A DNA stretch of 42,975 bases from JAYWGN01 sp043778255 (GTDB lineage Bacteria > Bacteroidota > Bacteroidia > Chitinophagales > Chitinophagaceae). Both the position numbers and the translations under genes were made by a program. The notes under the pieces are model-generated. The model was not told the origin of the DNA, made no database searches, and saw nothing but the letters and a program-made list of their open reading frames with translations. Of this stretch, positions 24,889 through 34,800 are shown piece by piece (position 1 is the first letter of the stretch; each line of letters begins with the position of its first letter). The stretch lies in NCBI GenBank assembly GCA_043778255.1, contig JAYWGN010000016.1:1-42975 (forward strand), read 5' to 3'.

Positions 24889-26697
24889 ATGAAATTGATA
24901 TTTGTGCTTTGTTTTTTACCTTTTGGCATTTTATTAAATGCTCAACCATATAATGAACTTAGTAAAATACTACAGGTTGAAAATAATTTAATACCTTTTG
25001 TACCCGTAAAGGGATTTAAAGGGTGGAACATTATAGACCGTATGAAAAGTTATAATGTGCCAGGTGTAAGCATTGCAGTTATTAAAAATTATAAAATAGC
25101 TTGGGCTAAAGGCTATGGCTGGGCAGATACTACCAAAAAAACTCCTGTTACTACCACAACTATGTTTTCGGCAGGTTCTATTAGTAAGTTTTTAATGGCC
25201 GTGGCGGCCTTAAAAATGGTAGAAAACAAACAACTTGCATTGGATACACCTATTAACAATTACCTGACTAGTTGGAAAATTGCAGATAATGATTTCACCA
25301 AAAAAAAACCAATAACCTTAAGAATGTTATTAAGCCATTCGGCTGGCACATCTCAAACATCCTATTTTGGCTTTACGCCCAATCAACCATTGCCCAATAT
25401 TGTGGAAGTACTTAAGGGCGATAAAATTAGCGAAAGCAGACCCGTTGTAGTAAATAGTGAACCTAATGCAGCATTTAGATACTCAGGTGGTGGTAGTATG
25501 GTAGCCCAATTAGCCTTAATGGATGTAAGCAAACAACCTTTTGACAACCTAACACAAACCATTATTTTTAATACATTAGGAATGAAAAATTCAACTTTTA
25601 CACAACCTGTAGCAGCAAAATATACTAACCAATGTGCATGGGCTTACTCAACAGCAAGTTGGTTTAAAGGTATGCCGTATGTGTATCCGCAACAAGCAGC
25701 AGCTGGGCTTTACAGCACACCTACCGACTTAGCAAAGTTTTTTATTGATGTACAAAAATCGTACAGAGGCAATGGAAAAATACTGAGCCAAGCAATGACA
25801 CAACAAATGCTAACACCACAGCAAAGCGTAAGTGACGGTGCTTATAAAGAACAAATAGCTATTGGGCCATTTATAATGCAACGTACCAATAATAGTGACC
25901 CAAAAGGTTTATATTTTGAATTTACAGGTGTAAATGCTGGTTTTTTGGCTTACGGTATCGGCAGTATTGAAGGTGGCAATGGTGTAGTAATTATGCTTAA
26001 CAGTGGCGACGATGTAAATGGATTAGGCAAAGAAATTAGGAGAGCCGTGGCAAAGGTTTACAATTGGACCAACTTTTTACCCGAACAAATAAACCCAATT
26101 AGCTTATCAACAAACGAATTAAATATACTTACAGGTCGATTTAAAATGTCGGATGATGAAGTATTGGTATTAAAAAGAGAAAATAATTATTTGGTAGAAA
26201 AAATAAATGACGGTGCACCAATATATTGCTTTCCCATTGGCAATGACACTATTGTATTTACGGACTATAATATAAAAGGATTTTTTGTAAGAAATGGCAA
26301 AGGAGAAATAACGGGACTACAAAACATATACCAACAAAAGCCAATGCCAAAAATGACCGACAATGAATATACACCTACCGAATACCTTAACCTTAAAAAG
26401 TATGTAGAGGCAAAAAATGGGTTTAGAGAAATGAAAATGAATGAATACCGAATAACTTATATGGCTTATGACCTAATGAATAAAAAACCAATGGATAGTA
26501 ATGCAGTAAAAACGATACTAGAATTAGCTGTTGAACAACATCCAACATCTGCAATAGTGTACAGCCGTTGGGGCGATTATTATATAAAATTAAACGACCT
26601 ACCCAATGCCATTAAAAACTACCAAAAATCAGTTGAACTTGACCCAAATGACCAACAAACGAAAGAAACATTAATGAAATTATATAAACCAAATTAA
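24889..26697 (+). CDS. Secreted class C beta-lactamase-family serine hydrolase with C-terminal TPR
   Basis: 602 residues with a signal peptide (1-18, ..ILLNAQ). The hydrolase domain (about 45-390) has the SxxK nucleophile motif at S97-I-S-K100 (SAGSISK), LLSHSAGTS, and FRYSGGGSMVAQ in the YxN position, as in many non-lactamase esterases and peptidases of this family. A linker domain follows, and the end (SRWGDYYIKLNDLPNAIKNY, ELDPND) is a TPR. It probably acts on a peptide or ester in the periplasm; the substrate is unknown. Resistance to beta-lactams should not be assumed. Confidence 0.88.
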   Translation: MKLIFVLCFLPFGILLNAQPYNELSKILQVENNLIPFVPVKGFKGWNIIDRMKSYNVPGVSIAVIKNYKIAWAKGYGWADTTKKTPVTTTTMFSAGSISKFLMAVAALKMVENKQLALDTPINNYLTSWKIADNDFTKKKPITLRMLLSHSAGTSQTSYFGFTPNQPLPNIVEVLKGDKISESRPVVVNSEPNAAFRYSGGGSMVAQLALMDVSKQPFDNLTQTIIFNTLGMKNSTFTQPVAAKYTNQCAWAYSTASWFKGMPYVYPQQAAAGLYSTPTDLAKFFIDVQKSYRGNGKILSQAMTQQMLTPQQSVSDGAYKEQIAIGPFIMQRTNNSDPKGLYFEFTGVNAGFLAYGIGSIEGGNGVVIMLNSGDDVNGLGKEIRRAVAKVYNWTNFLPEQINPISLSTNELNILTGRFKMSDDEVLVLKRENNYLVEKINDGAPIYCFPIGNDTIVFTDYNIKGFFVRNGKGEITGLQNIYQQKPMPKMTDNEYTPTEYLNLKKYVEAKNGFREMKMNEYRITYMAYDLMNKKPMDSNAVKTILELAVEQHPTSAIVYSRWGDYYIKLNDLPNAIKNYQKSVELDPNDQQTKETLMKLYKPN

Positions 26698-26946
26698 AAA
26701 TTGTTGCATTTAAAAAATGCATTTTACAAAATTATATACCAATTTATTAGTTGAGAAGCTAATAAAAAAACACTTACATTTATTTTATACTATACAAACA
26801 ACTCAAATACAACGTTTTAATTATCTATCATTTGTAAACAATCGTTTAACTATTGTTAACCAATAGTGAATTTGCCCAACTTATAGTTTGCTATGCAACC
26901 ATTTATTTTAGTTTCACCTCATTATAAAAAACAAAATTTAATTATT

Positions 26947-27279
26947 ATGCAAGAATTATTGAACCAATTAATTGAAAAAGCAGGTATTTCACCTGAACAA
27001 GCTACAAAATCATTAGATGTAGTTAAAGTATTTATTAAAGAAAAGTTTCCTATGTTAGGCGGTGCAGTTGACTCAATGATAGGCTCAAGCCCAGCCCCAA
27101 CTGAAGCAGCAGCAGCGGTAGCAACTGAGGCGGTAGCACAACCTGCAGCAGCAGTAGCTGAAGCTAGTGGTAGTATGCTCGATAAAATATCGGATGTAAT
27201 ACCTGGCCAAGTAGGCGAAAAAATTGAAGATTTTGCAAAAGGAATTGGCGACAAAATAAGTGGATTATTTGGTAAGTAA
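26947..27279 (+). CDS. Small Ala-rich protein of unknown function
   Basis: 110 residues from the ATG at 26947 (MQELLNQLIEKAGISPEQA). An in-frame ATG at 26893 would add 18 unrelated residues and sits next to a promoter-like TATAGTTTG (26882-26890), so I prefer the later start. Helical N-terminus with AGISPEQATKSLDVVKVFIKEK, a low-complexity Ala/Glu/Val linker (about 48-75) and a second helical block GEKIEDFAKGIGDKISGLFGK. The two-helix pattern looks like DUF2267/DUF2780-type small proteins. It has no signal peptide. Confidence 0.75.
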   Translation: MQELLNQLIEKAGISPEQATKSLDVVKVFIKEKFPMLGGAVDSMIGSSPAPTEAAAAVATEAVAQPAAAVAEASGSMLDKISDVIPGQVGEKIEDFAKGIGDKISGLFGK

Positions 27280-27356
27280 ACCCTCAAGTTTTATAACCCT
27301 AATAATAAAAAGTAGTAGTGTATTTAACTAATTCAACAACTTAAAATAATTTATGT

Positions 27357-27602
27357 ATGGTTTACATTTTATCAGTAGCAGCATTTTTGTTATGTATAAG
27401 TACAGTGTATTATTATGTACAATACCAAAAGGCAAAAAACATAAAGCGAATTTTTAAAAACAGGTATACTGTTATAGAAGAAGAAAATAAAGCACTACTC
27501 GATGAAAAAGAAATGTTAGACCTAGAACTCGAATTTTTGAAAGATGTGTATAGAAATAAATTACTAAAAGCTACTTCACTTACACACTCCATAGCTGTAT
27601 AA
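27357..27602 (+). CDS. Small membrane-anchored coiled-coil protein
   Basis: 81 residues: one N-terminal membrane helix (3-22, YILSVAAFLLCISTVYYYV) followed by a basic patch and a long charged helix (KNRYTVIEEENKALLDEKE, then MLDLELEFLKDVYRNKLL) that should form a coiled coil. No family recognised. It follows the Ala-rich gene by 77 bases and is closed by a strong intrinsic terminator, which supports it as the last gene of a real transcript. Confidence 0.65.
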   Translation: MVYILSVAAFLLCISTVYYYVQYQKAKNIKRIFKNRYTVIEEENKALLDEKEMLDLELEFLKDVYRNKLLKATSLTHSIAV

Positions 27603-27633
27603 ACAAACAGTAACTTGTTAGTATAAAAAAAGT

Positions 27634-27663
27634 AACTGCCTTTACAAAAGGGCAGTTTTTTTT
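27634..27663 (+). terminator. Intrinsic terminator
   Basis: AACTGCC (27634-27640) pairs with GGCAGTT (27651-27657) across a 10-base loop and is followed by a run of T to 27663. It ends the transcript of the two small genes before the enoyl-CoA hydratase gene. It is the clearest factor-independent terminator in the window. Confidence 0.85.
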
Positions 27664-27713
27664 ATACTTATACTTATTATAAAGTTAGGCTACTATCACT
27701 TAAATATTTGCAA

Positions 27714-27721
27714 TAACTTTG
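27714..27721 (+). promoter_or_regulatory. -7 promoter element of the enoyl-CoA hydratase gene
   Basis: TAACTTTG matches TAnnTTTG exactly, 20 bases before the ATG at 27742 and downstream of the terminator. No clear -33 element. Confidence 0.45.
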
Positions 27722-27741
27722 GTATTAAATTATGTGAAAAA

Positions 27742-28497
27742 ATGACAGGATTTGTAACTGCAATAAACAATAATGGTATTACCACTATTACATTTTACCA
27801 CCCACAAAGCAACTCCTTACCAGCTGCTATATTAGCCCAATTAACCACAGCCATACACAATGCAAATACTGATACATTGTGTAAGGTAATTATATTAAAA
27901 AGTGAGGGCGATAAAACGTTTTGTGCAGGTGCAAGTTTTACTGAGTTAACCGCCATACAAACCGAGGCAGAAGGGCTTACATTTTTTAGTGGCTTTGCAC
28001 ATGTAATAAATGCAATACGTACTTGTAGCAAATTTGTAATAGGCAGGGTACAAGGCAAAGCAATTGGTGGCGGTGTGGGCTTGGCAAGCAGTTGCGATTA
28101 TACGGTAGCCACCCAACAAGCCGCCATTAAGTTAAGCGAGTTGGCAGTAGGTATTGGCCCATTTGTAGTAGGGCCAGCAGTTGAACGAAAAATTGGTACA
28201 GCAGCAGCTTACGAACTAGCAATAGATGCTACCAACTTTAGATCCGCCGAATGGGCAATGCAAAAAGGATTATACACCAACGTATATACAACCATTGCCG
28301 AAATGGATATAGCCATACACAACCTAGCAACCACCCTTGCACAAAGCAACCCAGAGGCAATGGCACATATAAAAAAAGCCTTTTGGAACGGTACCCAACA
28401 TTGGGATACCCTACTTATAGATAGAGCAAAAATAAGCGGCAGCCTAGTATTAAGCCAGTTTACCATTAATGCAATTGCACAATTTAAAGCTAAGTAA
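27742..28497 (+). CDS. Enoyl-CoA hydratase/isomerase-family protein
   Basis: 251 residues of the crotonase fold. The oxyanion-hole segments are visible: FCAGASFTEL (about 57-66) and GKAIGGGVGLASSCDYTVA (about 108-126), then AAIKLSELAVGIGPFVVGP. The usual catalytic Glu of hydratases lies in the second part; SELAVGIGP retains a Glu in that neighbourhood. Crotonase enzymes hydrate, isomerise or cleave acyl-CoA thioesters in fatty-acid or amino-acid breakdown; the exact substrate cannot be told from sequence alone. It has its own promoter and is followed by the DNA glycosylase gene. Confidence 0.88.
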   Translation: MTGFVTAINNNGITTITFYHPQSNSLPAAILAQLTTAIHNANTDTLCKVIILKSEGDKTFCAGASFTELTAIQTEAEGLTFFSGFAHVINAIRTCSKFVIGRVQGKAIGGGVGLASSCDYTVATQQAAIKLSELAVGIGPFVVGPAVERKIGTAAAYELAIDATNFRSAEWAMQKGLYTNVYTTIAEMDIAIHNLATTLAQSNPEAMAHIKKAFWNGTQHWDTLLIDRAKISGSLVLSQFTINAIAQFKAK

Positions 28498-28547
28498 TAT
28501 TCAATTGTTATTTTTTTGTGGGCTTCGCCAAAATAGTTACAGAAGTT

Positions 28548-29180
28548 ATGATTGAAATATATACCCCAACCAATTTTATACCCTACTGTAATACATTAGC
28601 AAGTCAACATATAATATTTGCAACTATTATAAAGCAGTATGGCTACCCCACACCCTACACCCGACCACCCACCTTTGCAACATTAGTACATATTATATTA
28701 GAGCAGCAAGTTAGCCTTGCAAGTGCCAAAGCTGCTTATAATAAGCTTATAACTAAAGTAGGGCTTATAACTCCACACAACCTACTAGCCCTATCCAATG
28801 AAGCATTAAAAGAATGCTATTGTAGTAAGCAAAAAATTAATTATATCCGCAACGTTGCTACTGCTATACTGCAAAAGCAAATTGTACTAAGCACCTTTAA
28901 CCAACTTACTAACCAACAAGTAAGAGACGCTTTGTTGCCCATAAAGGGCATTGGCAATTGGAGTGTTGATGTGTATTTAATGATGGCCTTACAAAGGCTC
29001 AACCTGTTTCCTATAGCCGATATAGCTTTGGTTAATAGTATGAAATATGAGTTGCAATTACCACCACATACTACAAAAGAGGAGCTATTGTGCATAGCAA
29101 ATACATGGCAACCTTACCTTACTATTGCAAGTTTTTTATTGTGGCATGCATACATTATTCGTAAGGGAATTAAAGTGTAG
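28548..29180 (+). CDS. DNA-3-methyladenine glycosylase II-type enzyme
   Basis: About 210 residues from the ATG at 28548; the frame extends to a GTG at 28518 but the added residues do not look native. It is an HhH-GPD glycosylase: PPTFATLVHIILEQQVSLASA (split at residue level: TLVxxILEQQVSLASA), the hairpin LLPIKGIGNWSVDVYLMMAL and the catalytic Asp in FPIADIAL. It removes alkylated bases to start base-excision repair, matching AlkA-like enzymes. Together with dinB it adds DNA-damage tolerance to the region, though the two genes are not linked. Confidence 0.87.
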   Translation: MIEIYTPTNFIPYCNTLASQHIIFATIIKQYGYPTPYTRPPTFATLVHIILEQQVSLASAKAAYNKLITKVGLITPHNLLALSNEALKECYCSKQKINYIRNVATAILQKQIVLSTFNQLTNQQVRDALLPIKGIGNWSVDVYLMMALQRLNLFPIADIALVNSMKYELQLPPHTTKEELLCIANTWQPYLTIASFLLWHAYIIRKGIKV

Positions 29181-29227
29181 TTTTTTTTAAGATATTATGT
29201 AGCACCGTACTCAACAATTTATTTAGC

Positions 29228-30982
29228 TCACAATAAACTAAAAGTATCGCCATCAAACAAACCTTTGTCGCTTAGCTTAAGGTGTGGTATTACTAGTAGT
29301 GCCATAAAGCTGAGTGTCATGTAAGGCGATTGTAAAGTAGCCCCCATCTTTTTCTTTACAAACTTTTCCATTGCAGTATATTGTTCGGCCACTTGGTAGC
29401 CATCAATATTAGTCATAAGCCCTGCTACAGGCAGTTGTAGTAGTCCACCCATTCCCCAATCGTCAATTAGTGTACTTCCTAATTTTTTTAATTTAGCTAT
29501 TTTACTTTTCTTTATTTCAGCTTTTGGTACTGCATAACTAAGTCCGCCTTTAGCATTTATTATAAGGTTTATGGCTTTGCAAATGCTTTCATCATCCACA
29601 CCTACGGCTACTATATTGTGGCTATCGTGGGCTACACTACTAGCAATAGCGCCTTTTTGTATTCCAAAGTTTTTTATAAAAGCCTTTGCTACAGGGGCAT
29701 TGGTGTATCTATTAACCACTACTATTTTCAGTATATCTATAGTGGTGTTGCTTTCTAACTTTCCTTTTTGCAACAAATCCTTTTTTTTCAAGGCTAATTT
29801 ATTAGTTATTAGTTCCCCGTCTAAGGCTACTATTGCTGTAAGGGTATTACCCAATTCACTGCTTTTTATTTGTAATGCTTTGGTGGTAATTGGGCTTACT
29901 GTAAAGTTGTTTATAATAGGCGCTTCGGTTGTTTCAATAAATGATTTTTCGTTACTCGATAATATTTTACCTTTTATAAAAGTGTGTTTTACATTAAACG
30001 CTGTAAGGTTATCAACCATTATAAAGTCAGCAGTATCTCTTACTTTAAGTTGTCCTACTTTAAGGTTGTAATGCTTTACGGGGTTTATACAAGCAGCTTT
30101 TAATACTTTAAATACATCAATACCATGGGCTACAGCCCTTGCACACAAGGCATTTATATGGCTTATAGCTAGGCTATCGGGGTGCTTATCGTCACTACAA
30201 AACATTATGGAGTCATCCCAATTGTGTAGCAAATCAATTAGGGCATTAAAGTTTTTGGCAGCACTGCCTTCACGTATTAGTATTTTCATACCGTATTGTA
30301 ATTTCTCTAAAGCTTCATCATAAGTAGTGCATTCATGGTCAGTGCAGGTAAGTCCACCTAACTTTCCCTTACTCTTACCCCTCCTTTGTGAGGTGGTGAG
30401 GCATAAAGTCTCAATATATTGCTTAGCAGCATCGCCTCTCAAGCCGGGTGCATGCCCATCTATTGGTTTGTTATACTTATGGGCTAATGCAAGTTTTGCT
30501 ATTACATCTTTATCACCATTTAACACCCCCGGAAAGTTCATCATTTCACTTAAGTAATTAATATCATTACGTTGTAGTAAAGCCGCCACATCGGCTACGG
30601 TAATAGCAGCACCTGCTGTTTCAAAGTTGGTGGCAGGCACACAACTTGGTGCACCAAAGTAAAAATAAAAGGGTACTGTTTTGCCATCGGCAATCATATA
30701 CTCCACACCTTGCATACCACATACATTGGCAATTTCGTGGGGGTCGCTTACAGTAGCTACAGTACCGTGTACCACAGCCATACGGGCAAATTGGCTAGGT
30801 GTAAGCATACTACTTTCTATATGTATATGGCTATCTATAAAGCCCGGCATTATGTACAATAAACCTTTTTGCTCTTTAGGTGCTACAATTTCTATGCTTT
30901 GTATTTTAGTGCCTTTTATGGTCAAGTTGCACACCTGTATAGTTCGGTTTTTTATATTCACTATATTCGCTCTTATAGTCAT
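29228..30982 (-). CDS. ade: Adenine deaminase
   Basis: 584 residues, somewhat longer than the usual 540-570. Adenine deaminase converts adenine to hypoxanthine in purine salvage. Metal-binding H52-x-H54 is in FIDSHIHIESSML, with VSDPHEIANVCG, HAPGLRG, TDHECTT, LIREGSAAKN and SDDKHPD in the family order and VAHDSHNIVAVG in the C-terminal domain. Residues about 191-212 (rich in Arg, Lys and Gly, for example SQRRGKSKGKLGG) interrupt the conserved step from AAKQYI to TDHECTT and are encoded by a palindromic repeat. It lies 44 bases after the MBL-fold gene and may be co-transcribed with it. Confidence 0.94.
   Translation of the reverse strand: MTIRANIVNIKNRTIQVCNLTIKGTKIQSIEIVAPKEQKGLLYIMPGFIDSHIHIESSMLTPSQFARMAVVHGTVATVSDPHEIANVCGMQGVEYMIADGKTVPFYFYFGAPSCVPATNFETAGAAITVADVAALLQRNDINYLSEMMNFPGVLNGDKDVIAKLALAHKYNKPIDGHAPGLRGDAAKQYIETLCLTTSQRRGKSKGKLGGLTCTDHECTTYDEALEKLQYGMKILIREGSAAKNFNALIDLLHNWDDSIMFCSDDKHPDSLAISHINALCARAVAHGIDVFKVLKAACINPVKHYNLKVGQLKVRDTADFIMVDNLTAFNVKHTFIKGKILSSNEKSFIETTEAPIINNFTVSPITTKALQIKSSELGNTLTAIVALDGELITNKLALKKKDLLQKGKLESNTTIDILKIVVVNRYTNAPVAKAFIKNFGIQKGAIASSVAHDSHNIVAVGVDDESICKAINLIINAKGGLSYAVPKAEIKKSKIAKLKKLGSTLIDDWGMGGLLQLPVAGLMTNIDGYQVAEQYTAMEKFVKKKMGATLQSPYMTLSFMALLVIPHLKLSDKGLFDGDTFSLL
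30347..30412 (-). repeat. In-frame palindromic element inside ade
   Basis: On the plus strand it reads CCACCTAACTTTCCC ... ACCCCTCCTTTGTGAGG ... GGTGAGG: the same CTCCTTTG core as in gcvT, but inserted in the opposite orientation relative to the gene. It encodes about 22 basic, Gly-rich residues (191-212) without breaking the frame. Confidence 0.7.
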
Positions 30983-31026
30983 TTTATTTTTTTATTATTG
31001 GGGGTAATAAATAAGTTTGTTTGCAC

Positions 31027-31668
31027 TTAGGCTTTAATAAAAGGATTATGCTGCATTTCGTAACCAATAGTAGTAGGTTGGCCGTGGCCACTATACACTT
31101 TTACACTAGCAGGTAGTGTATATAATTGTGTAAGTATAGTACTAAGCAATTGTTGGTGGTTACCCATTGGCAGGTCGGTACGGCCTATACTTTCGTAAAA
31201 TAGTACATCGCCACTTACTACAAAACCTTCGTTTTTTGCATAAAAACTTATGCTACCTGGCGAATGCCCAGGGGTAAATAAAATGTGCAGTTCATCTTCA
31301 TCAAGTGTAATAATATTTGTGGTATCAATGTATTTAATTGTACCATTATAATTATCGAAAGGTAAGCCATAGTTAAGCCCACTTACAGGTGCATAAGCTA
31401 ACAGTTGCTCCTCATTAGGGTGGCAGTGCAATAGCAGCTGGTACGTATCGGCTACATACTTGGCACCAAATACATGATCCAAATGGCAGTGGGTACATAA
31501 CAAATATTTAACAGTCAAATTTTCCTTTGCAATCCAATTAGTTAGGGTTTCCTTTTCATCGTCGGTATAGCAGCCAGGGTCTATTATGGCAGCGGTTTTA
31601 TGTTGGTTATACACTATATAAGTATTTTCGCCCATAGGGCTAAATGTAAACTTTTGAATACTCAGCAT
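31027..31668 (-). CDS. MBL-fold metallo-hydrolase (glyoxalase II-like)
   Basis: 213 residues. Metal-binding THCHLDHVFG (T-H-x-H-x-D-H), GHSPGSISFY (third His), SGDVLFYESIGRTDLP (bridging Asp) and YSGHGQPTTIGYE (fourth His) are all present, so both metal sites look intact. The group includes hydroxyacylglutathione hydrolases and persulfide dioxygenase-like enzymes that act on thioesters; Bacteroidota generally lack glutathione, so the natural substrate is unclear. It is cytoplasmic, with no signal peptide, and upstream of ade by 44 bases. Confidence 0.9.
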   Translation of the reverse strand: MLSIQKFTFSPMGENTYIVYNQHKTAAIIDPGCYTDDEKETLTNWIAKENLTVKYLLCTHCHLDHVFGAKYVADTYQLLLHCHPNEEQLLAYAPVSGLNYGLPFDNYNGTIKYIDTTNIITLDEDELHILFTPGHSPGSISFYAKNEGFVVSGDVLFYESIGRTDLPMGNHQQLLSTILTQLYTLPASVKVYSGHGQPTTIGYEMQHNPFIKA

Positions 31669-31825
31669 TTTTATTTTTTTGGGTTAAATGTATTTGATTG
31701 TAGCAAATGTTATAACTTTATAGTTACTAATTTTTGTATAAAAATAATGGCTTTTTAAAACACTCTAACCATTAATTACAGAAACCTTTTTTATTTATAA
31801 TTAATACAATAGAAAATATATAATA

Positions 31826-34800
31826 ATGACGAACTTAACGATGAAAAAAATTGGACTTTTATTGGCCTTACTTGTATTGTTTTGCAATGCATTTACCCAA
31901 ATAAATTCGGTAACCTACGGCAGAAGCAAAGTACAGTCTAAAAAGTACAAATGGAAGTACTACCAAACAAAAAACTTCAACGTATTTTATGTAGATAAAA
32001 GTAAGTATTTGGTAAGCGATAACAATAAAGATGTAACTAACGATACCCGTAGCGATAATGGCGAAGCCATAGGAAAATATGTGGCACAAATGGCCGAAAA
32101 AGAATTACCCGAAATAGAAAATAATGCCGAAAGTGGCTTACAGAGGCGATGCAACATAATAGTGTATAACAATTATAACGATTATAAGCAGAGCAATATA
32201 GGGCAGGAGTTGGATTGGCAAATACCTGGTGGCACCACCAAATTGGTTAATAATAAAGTAGCCGTTTACTTTAATAGCGACCACAACAACTTGAAGTTAC
32301 AAATACGTGAAGCCATAGCTAGAGTACTTATTGACAATATATTATTTGGCGATGACCTCGGCGAAATAGCTAGTAACCAAGCCCTGCTTGATTTGCCAAC
32401 ATGGCTCGTTGATGGTTATGTAAAGTACCTAGCCGAAAACTGGAGTACCGATTTGGATGACCAATTAAAATCGGCAATATTGAGTGGCACTTACCGCACA
32501 TTTTACCAACTTGCATTTGACAAGCCCTTACTTGCAGGCCACAGCTTTTGGCGATTTATTGAAGACAATTATAAGAAAGACAATGTAGCTAACTTTTTTT
32601 ACCAAACCCGAATATTTAAAAGCCTCAATACGGCAAGTATAAAAGTATGTAAACTAAAGTTTAAAAACTTGCTTCAATTATTTATGGAAAAAGAAGGCGA
32701 AAAATATTATAACGATATAGCCCGACGAAAAAATACACCCCGTGGTAAATTATTTACTATGGAAGATGTAAGAAAAAAAGACCTCTTCAAATTTCAGGCA
32801 AACCCTGCACCCAAAAGCCAAGATTATGCAGTAGTACAATACAACAAAGGTGTGTATAAAGTATATATAGTGGAGGGTTGGATTGATAAAAAACTATTGT
32901 TACAATTTGGTGTACGTACCAATTACAAAGAGTATAATAACCAATACCCAATATTAGCTTGGGATCCTAAGGGTACTCGGTTATCAATATTATACAATCA
33001 AGATGGTAAGCTCAAACTATTTGTGTACGATGCCGTAAGGCGTATAAAAATTGACAAAACAGCATTTCCAAGTTTTGATCAAGTACAGGATATGAACTAT
33101 ATGCTCAACAGCGATCAGCTACTGTTTTCGGCAGTACGTAATGGGCAAAGCGATATATATAACTACAATATAAAAAGCCAAAAACTTGAACAAATTACAA
33201 ACGATATATACGATGACCTTGATCCGTTGTATGTAACTTTTCCTACCAAAAGTGGTATTATATACTCTAGCAACCGACCACAGCCCGACAGCAAAAGTGC
33301 CGATACTGTATTGCCTAGTAGCCCTTACAATATATACTTGGTAGATGATTGGAACAAATCGGAATTTAAAAAGCTATCCAAATTGACCAACGTAAAGTTT
33401 GGCAATGCACGTTACCCAGCACAATACAACGTAAACCACTTTACATTTATTAACGACGAAAAAGGGGTTACCAATAGGTATGCTGGTTTTTTTAACAGTA
33501 CGGCTGCAGGGTACGATACCCTAATTTATATAGGCAATACCATACTACATAACCCAAGCAAAAAGGAAACAGATAGTTTGCTATATGCTGCTAACAAAAG
33601 CCAAATAGATAGTACTAGCTACTTTAGAGTAACTGATGATAGCACCTATACTTTCCCTATAACCAACTACGAAAGTAGCCTTATAGAAACCCGTATGAGT
33701 GGCGATAAAGACCAAATAAGTGAAACCCGTAGAGAAGGTGATTATAAGCTACTATACAAACTTAAAATAGATGAGGACAAACTTAAAAGGCGTAATGTAA
33801 ACATAAAGCCTACAGCTTATATGGAAAAAGTAATGCTGAAAGAACGTATAGCCAACGGCGAATTAATTAACAACAAAAAAGAGGTTGATAGTATTAAAAA
33901 CAACAACATTTTTCAAACGGAGTTTGGAGAAGATAGCACCAATATAGGCAAGGTATTGGAAGGCATTGACCCTGAAGAAAAAATTGACATATTGGGCACA
34001 GCCAAAAAATTTCCGTACGAGTTAAAATTTAATGCCGATTACCTAATGACAGGCTTTAACAATACTGTACTGCAGAATAAATACCGACCTTATAACTATG
34101 GAAAGTTTGTGGGCAATACAGGCAATGCGAACCCTAACCCATTTAATGCAATGACCAAATTTGGGGTAAGCGACCTTATGGAAGATGTACGATTTACAGG
34201 TGCATTTAGAACTCCAACAAGTCTCGATAATTTTGAATGGTTATTTGGTATTACCAACTTTAGAAAAAGGTTAGACTACGGCTTTACCTACTACCGCAAA
34301 ACAGAATTAGCAACCGATATATTTACTGGCGAGCCAGTAAAAAACTTTAGCAACTTATACCAAATTAACTTGGCTTACCCGTTTGCCGAAACAAAAGCAC
34401 TACGTGCCAACATAGGCTTACGAAGCGATAAAGATGTACGAAAAGCAGTAAACCCTACCAGCACATTGGCTAAAGATAGTGCTACAAAGGTGGGTTTAGT
34501 ACACCTAGAGTATGTGCAGGATTATACACTTAACCCCACTATGAATATATACAATGGCCTACGTTGGAAAATATATGTAGATGGTAATAGCCAAATTAAT
34601 AAAAATATAGATGGTAAGTTTACTTATGTATTTGGTGGCGATGCACGACACTACTTACCAATATATAGAAATGTAACTTGGGCTACAAGGGTAGCCGCCG
34701 ACTTTAGCTTTGGCAACCGCAAAGTATTATACTACCTAGGCGGTGTGGACCAAGGGTTACGTATAGCACCTAATGCCAAAAACACTGCTAATGGCACCGC

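Noticed and set aside
24889..26697. Antibiotic-resistance beta-lactamase
   Set aside because: Only the fold and the SxxK motif support it; the family is dominated by esterases and peptidases, and the C-terminal TPR is not typical of true beta-lactamases.
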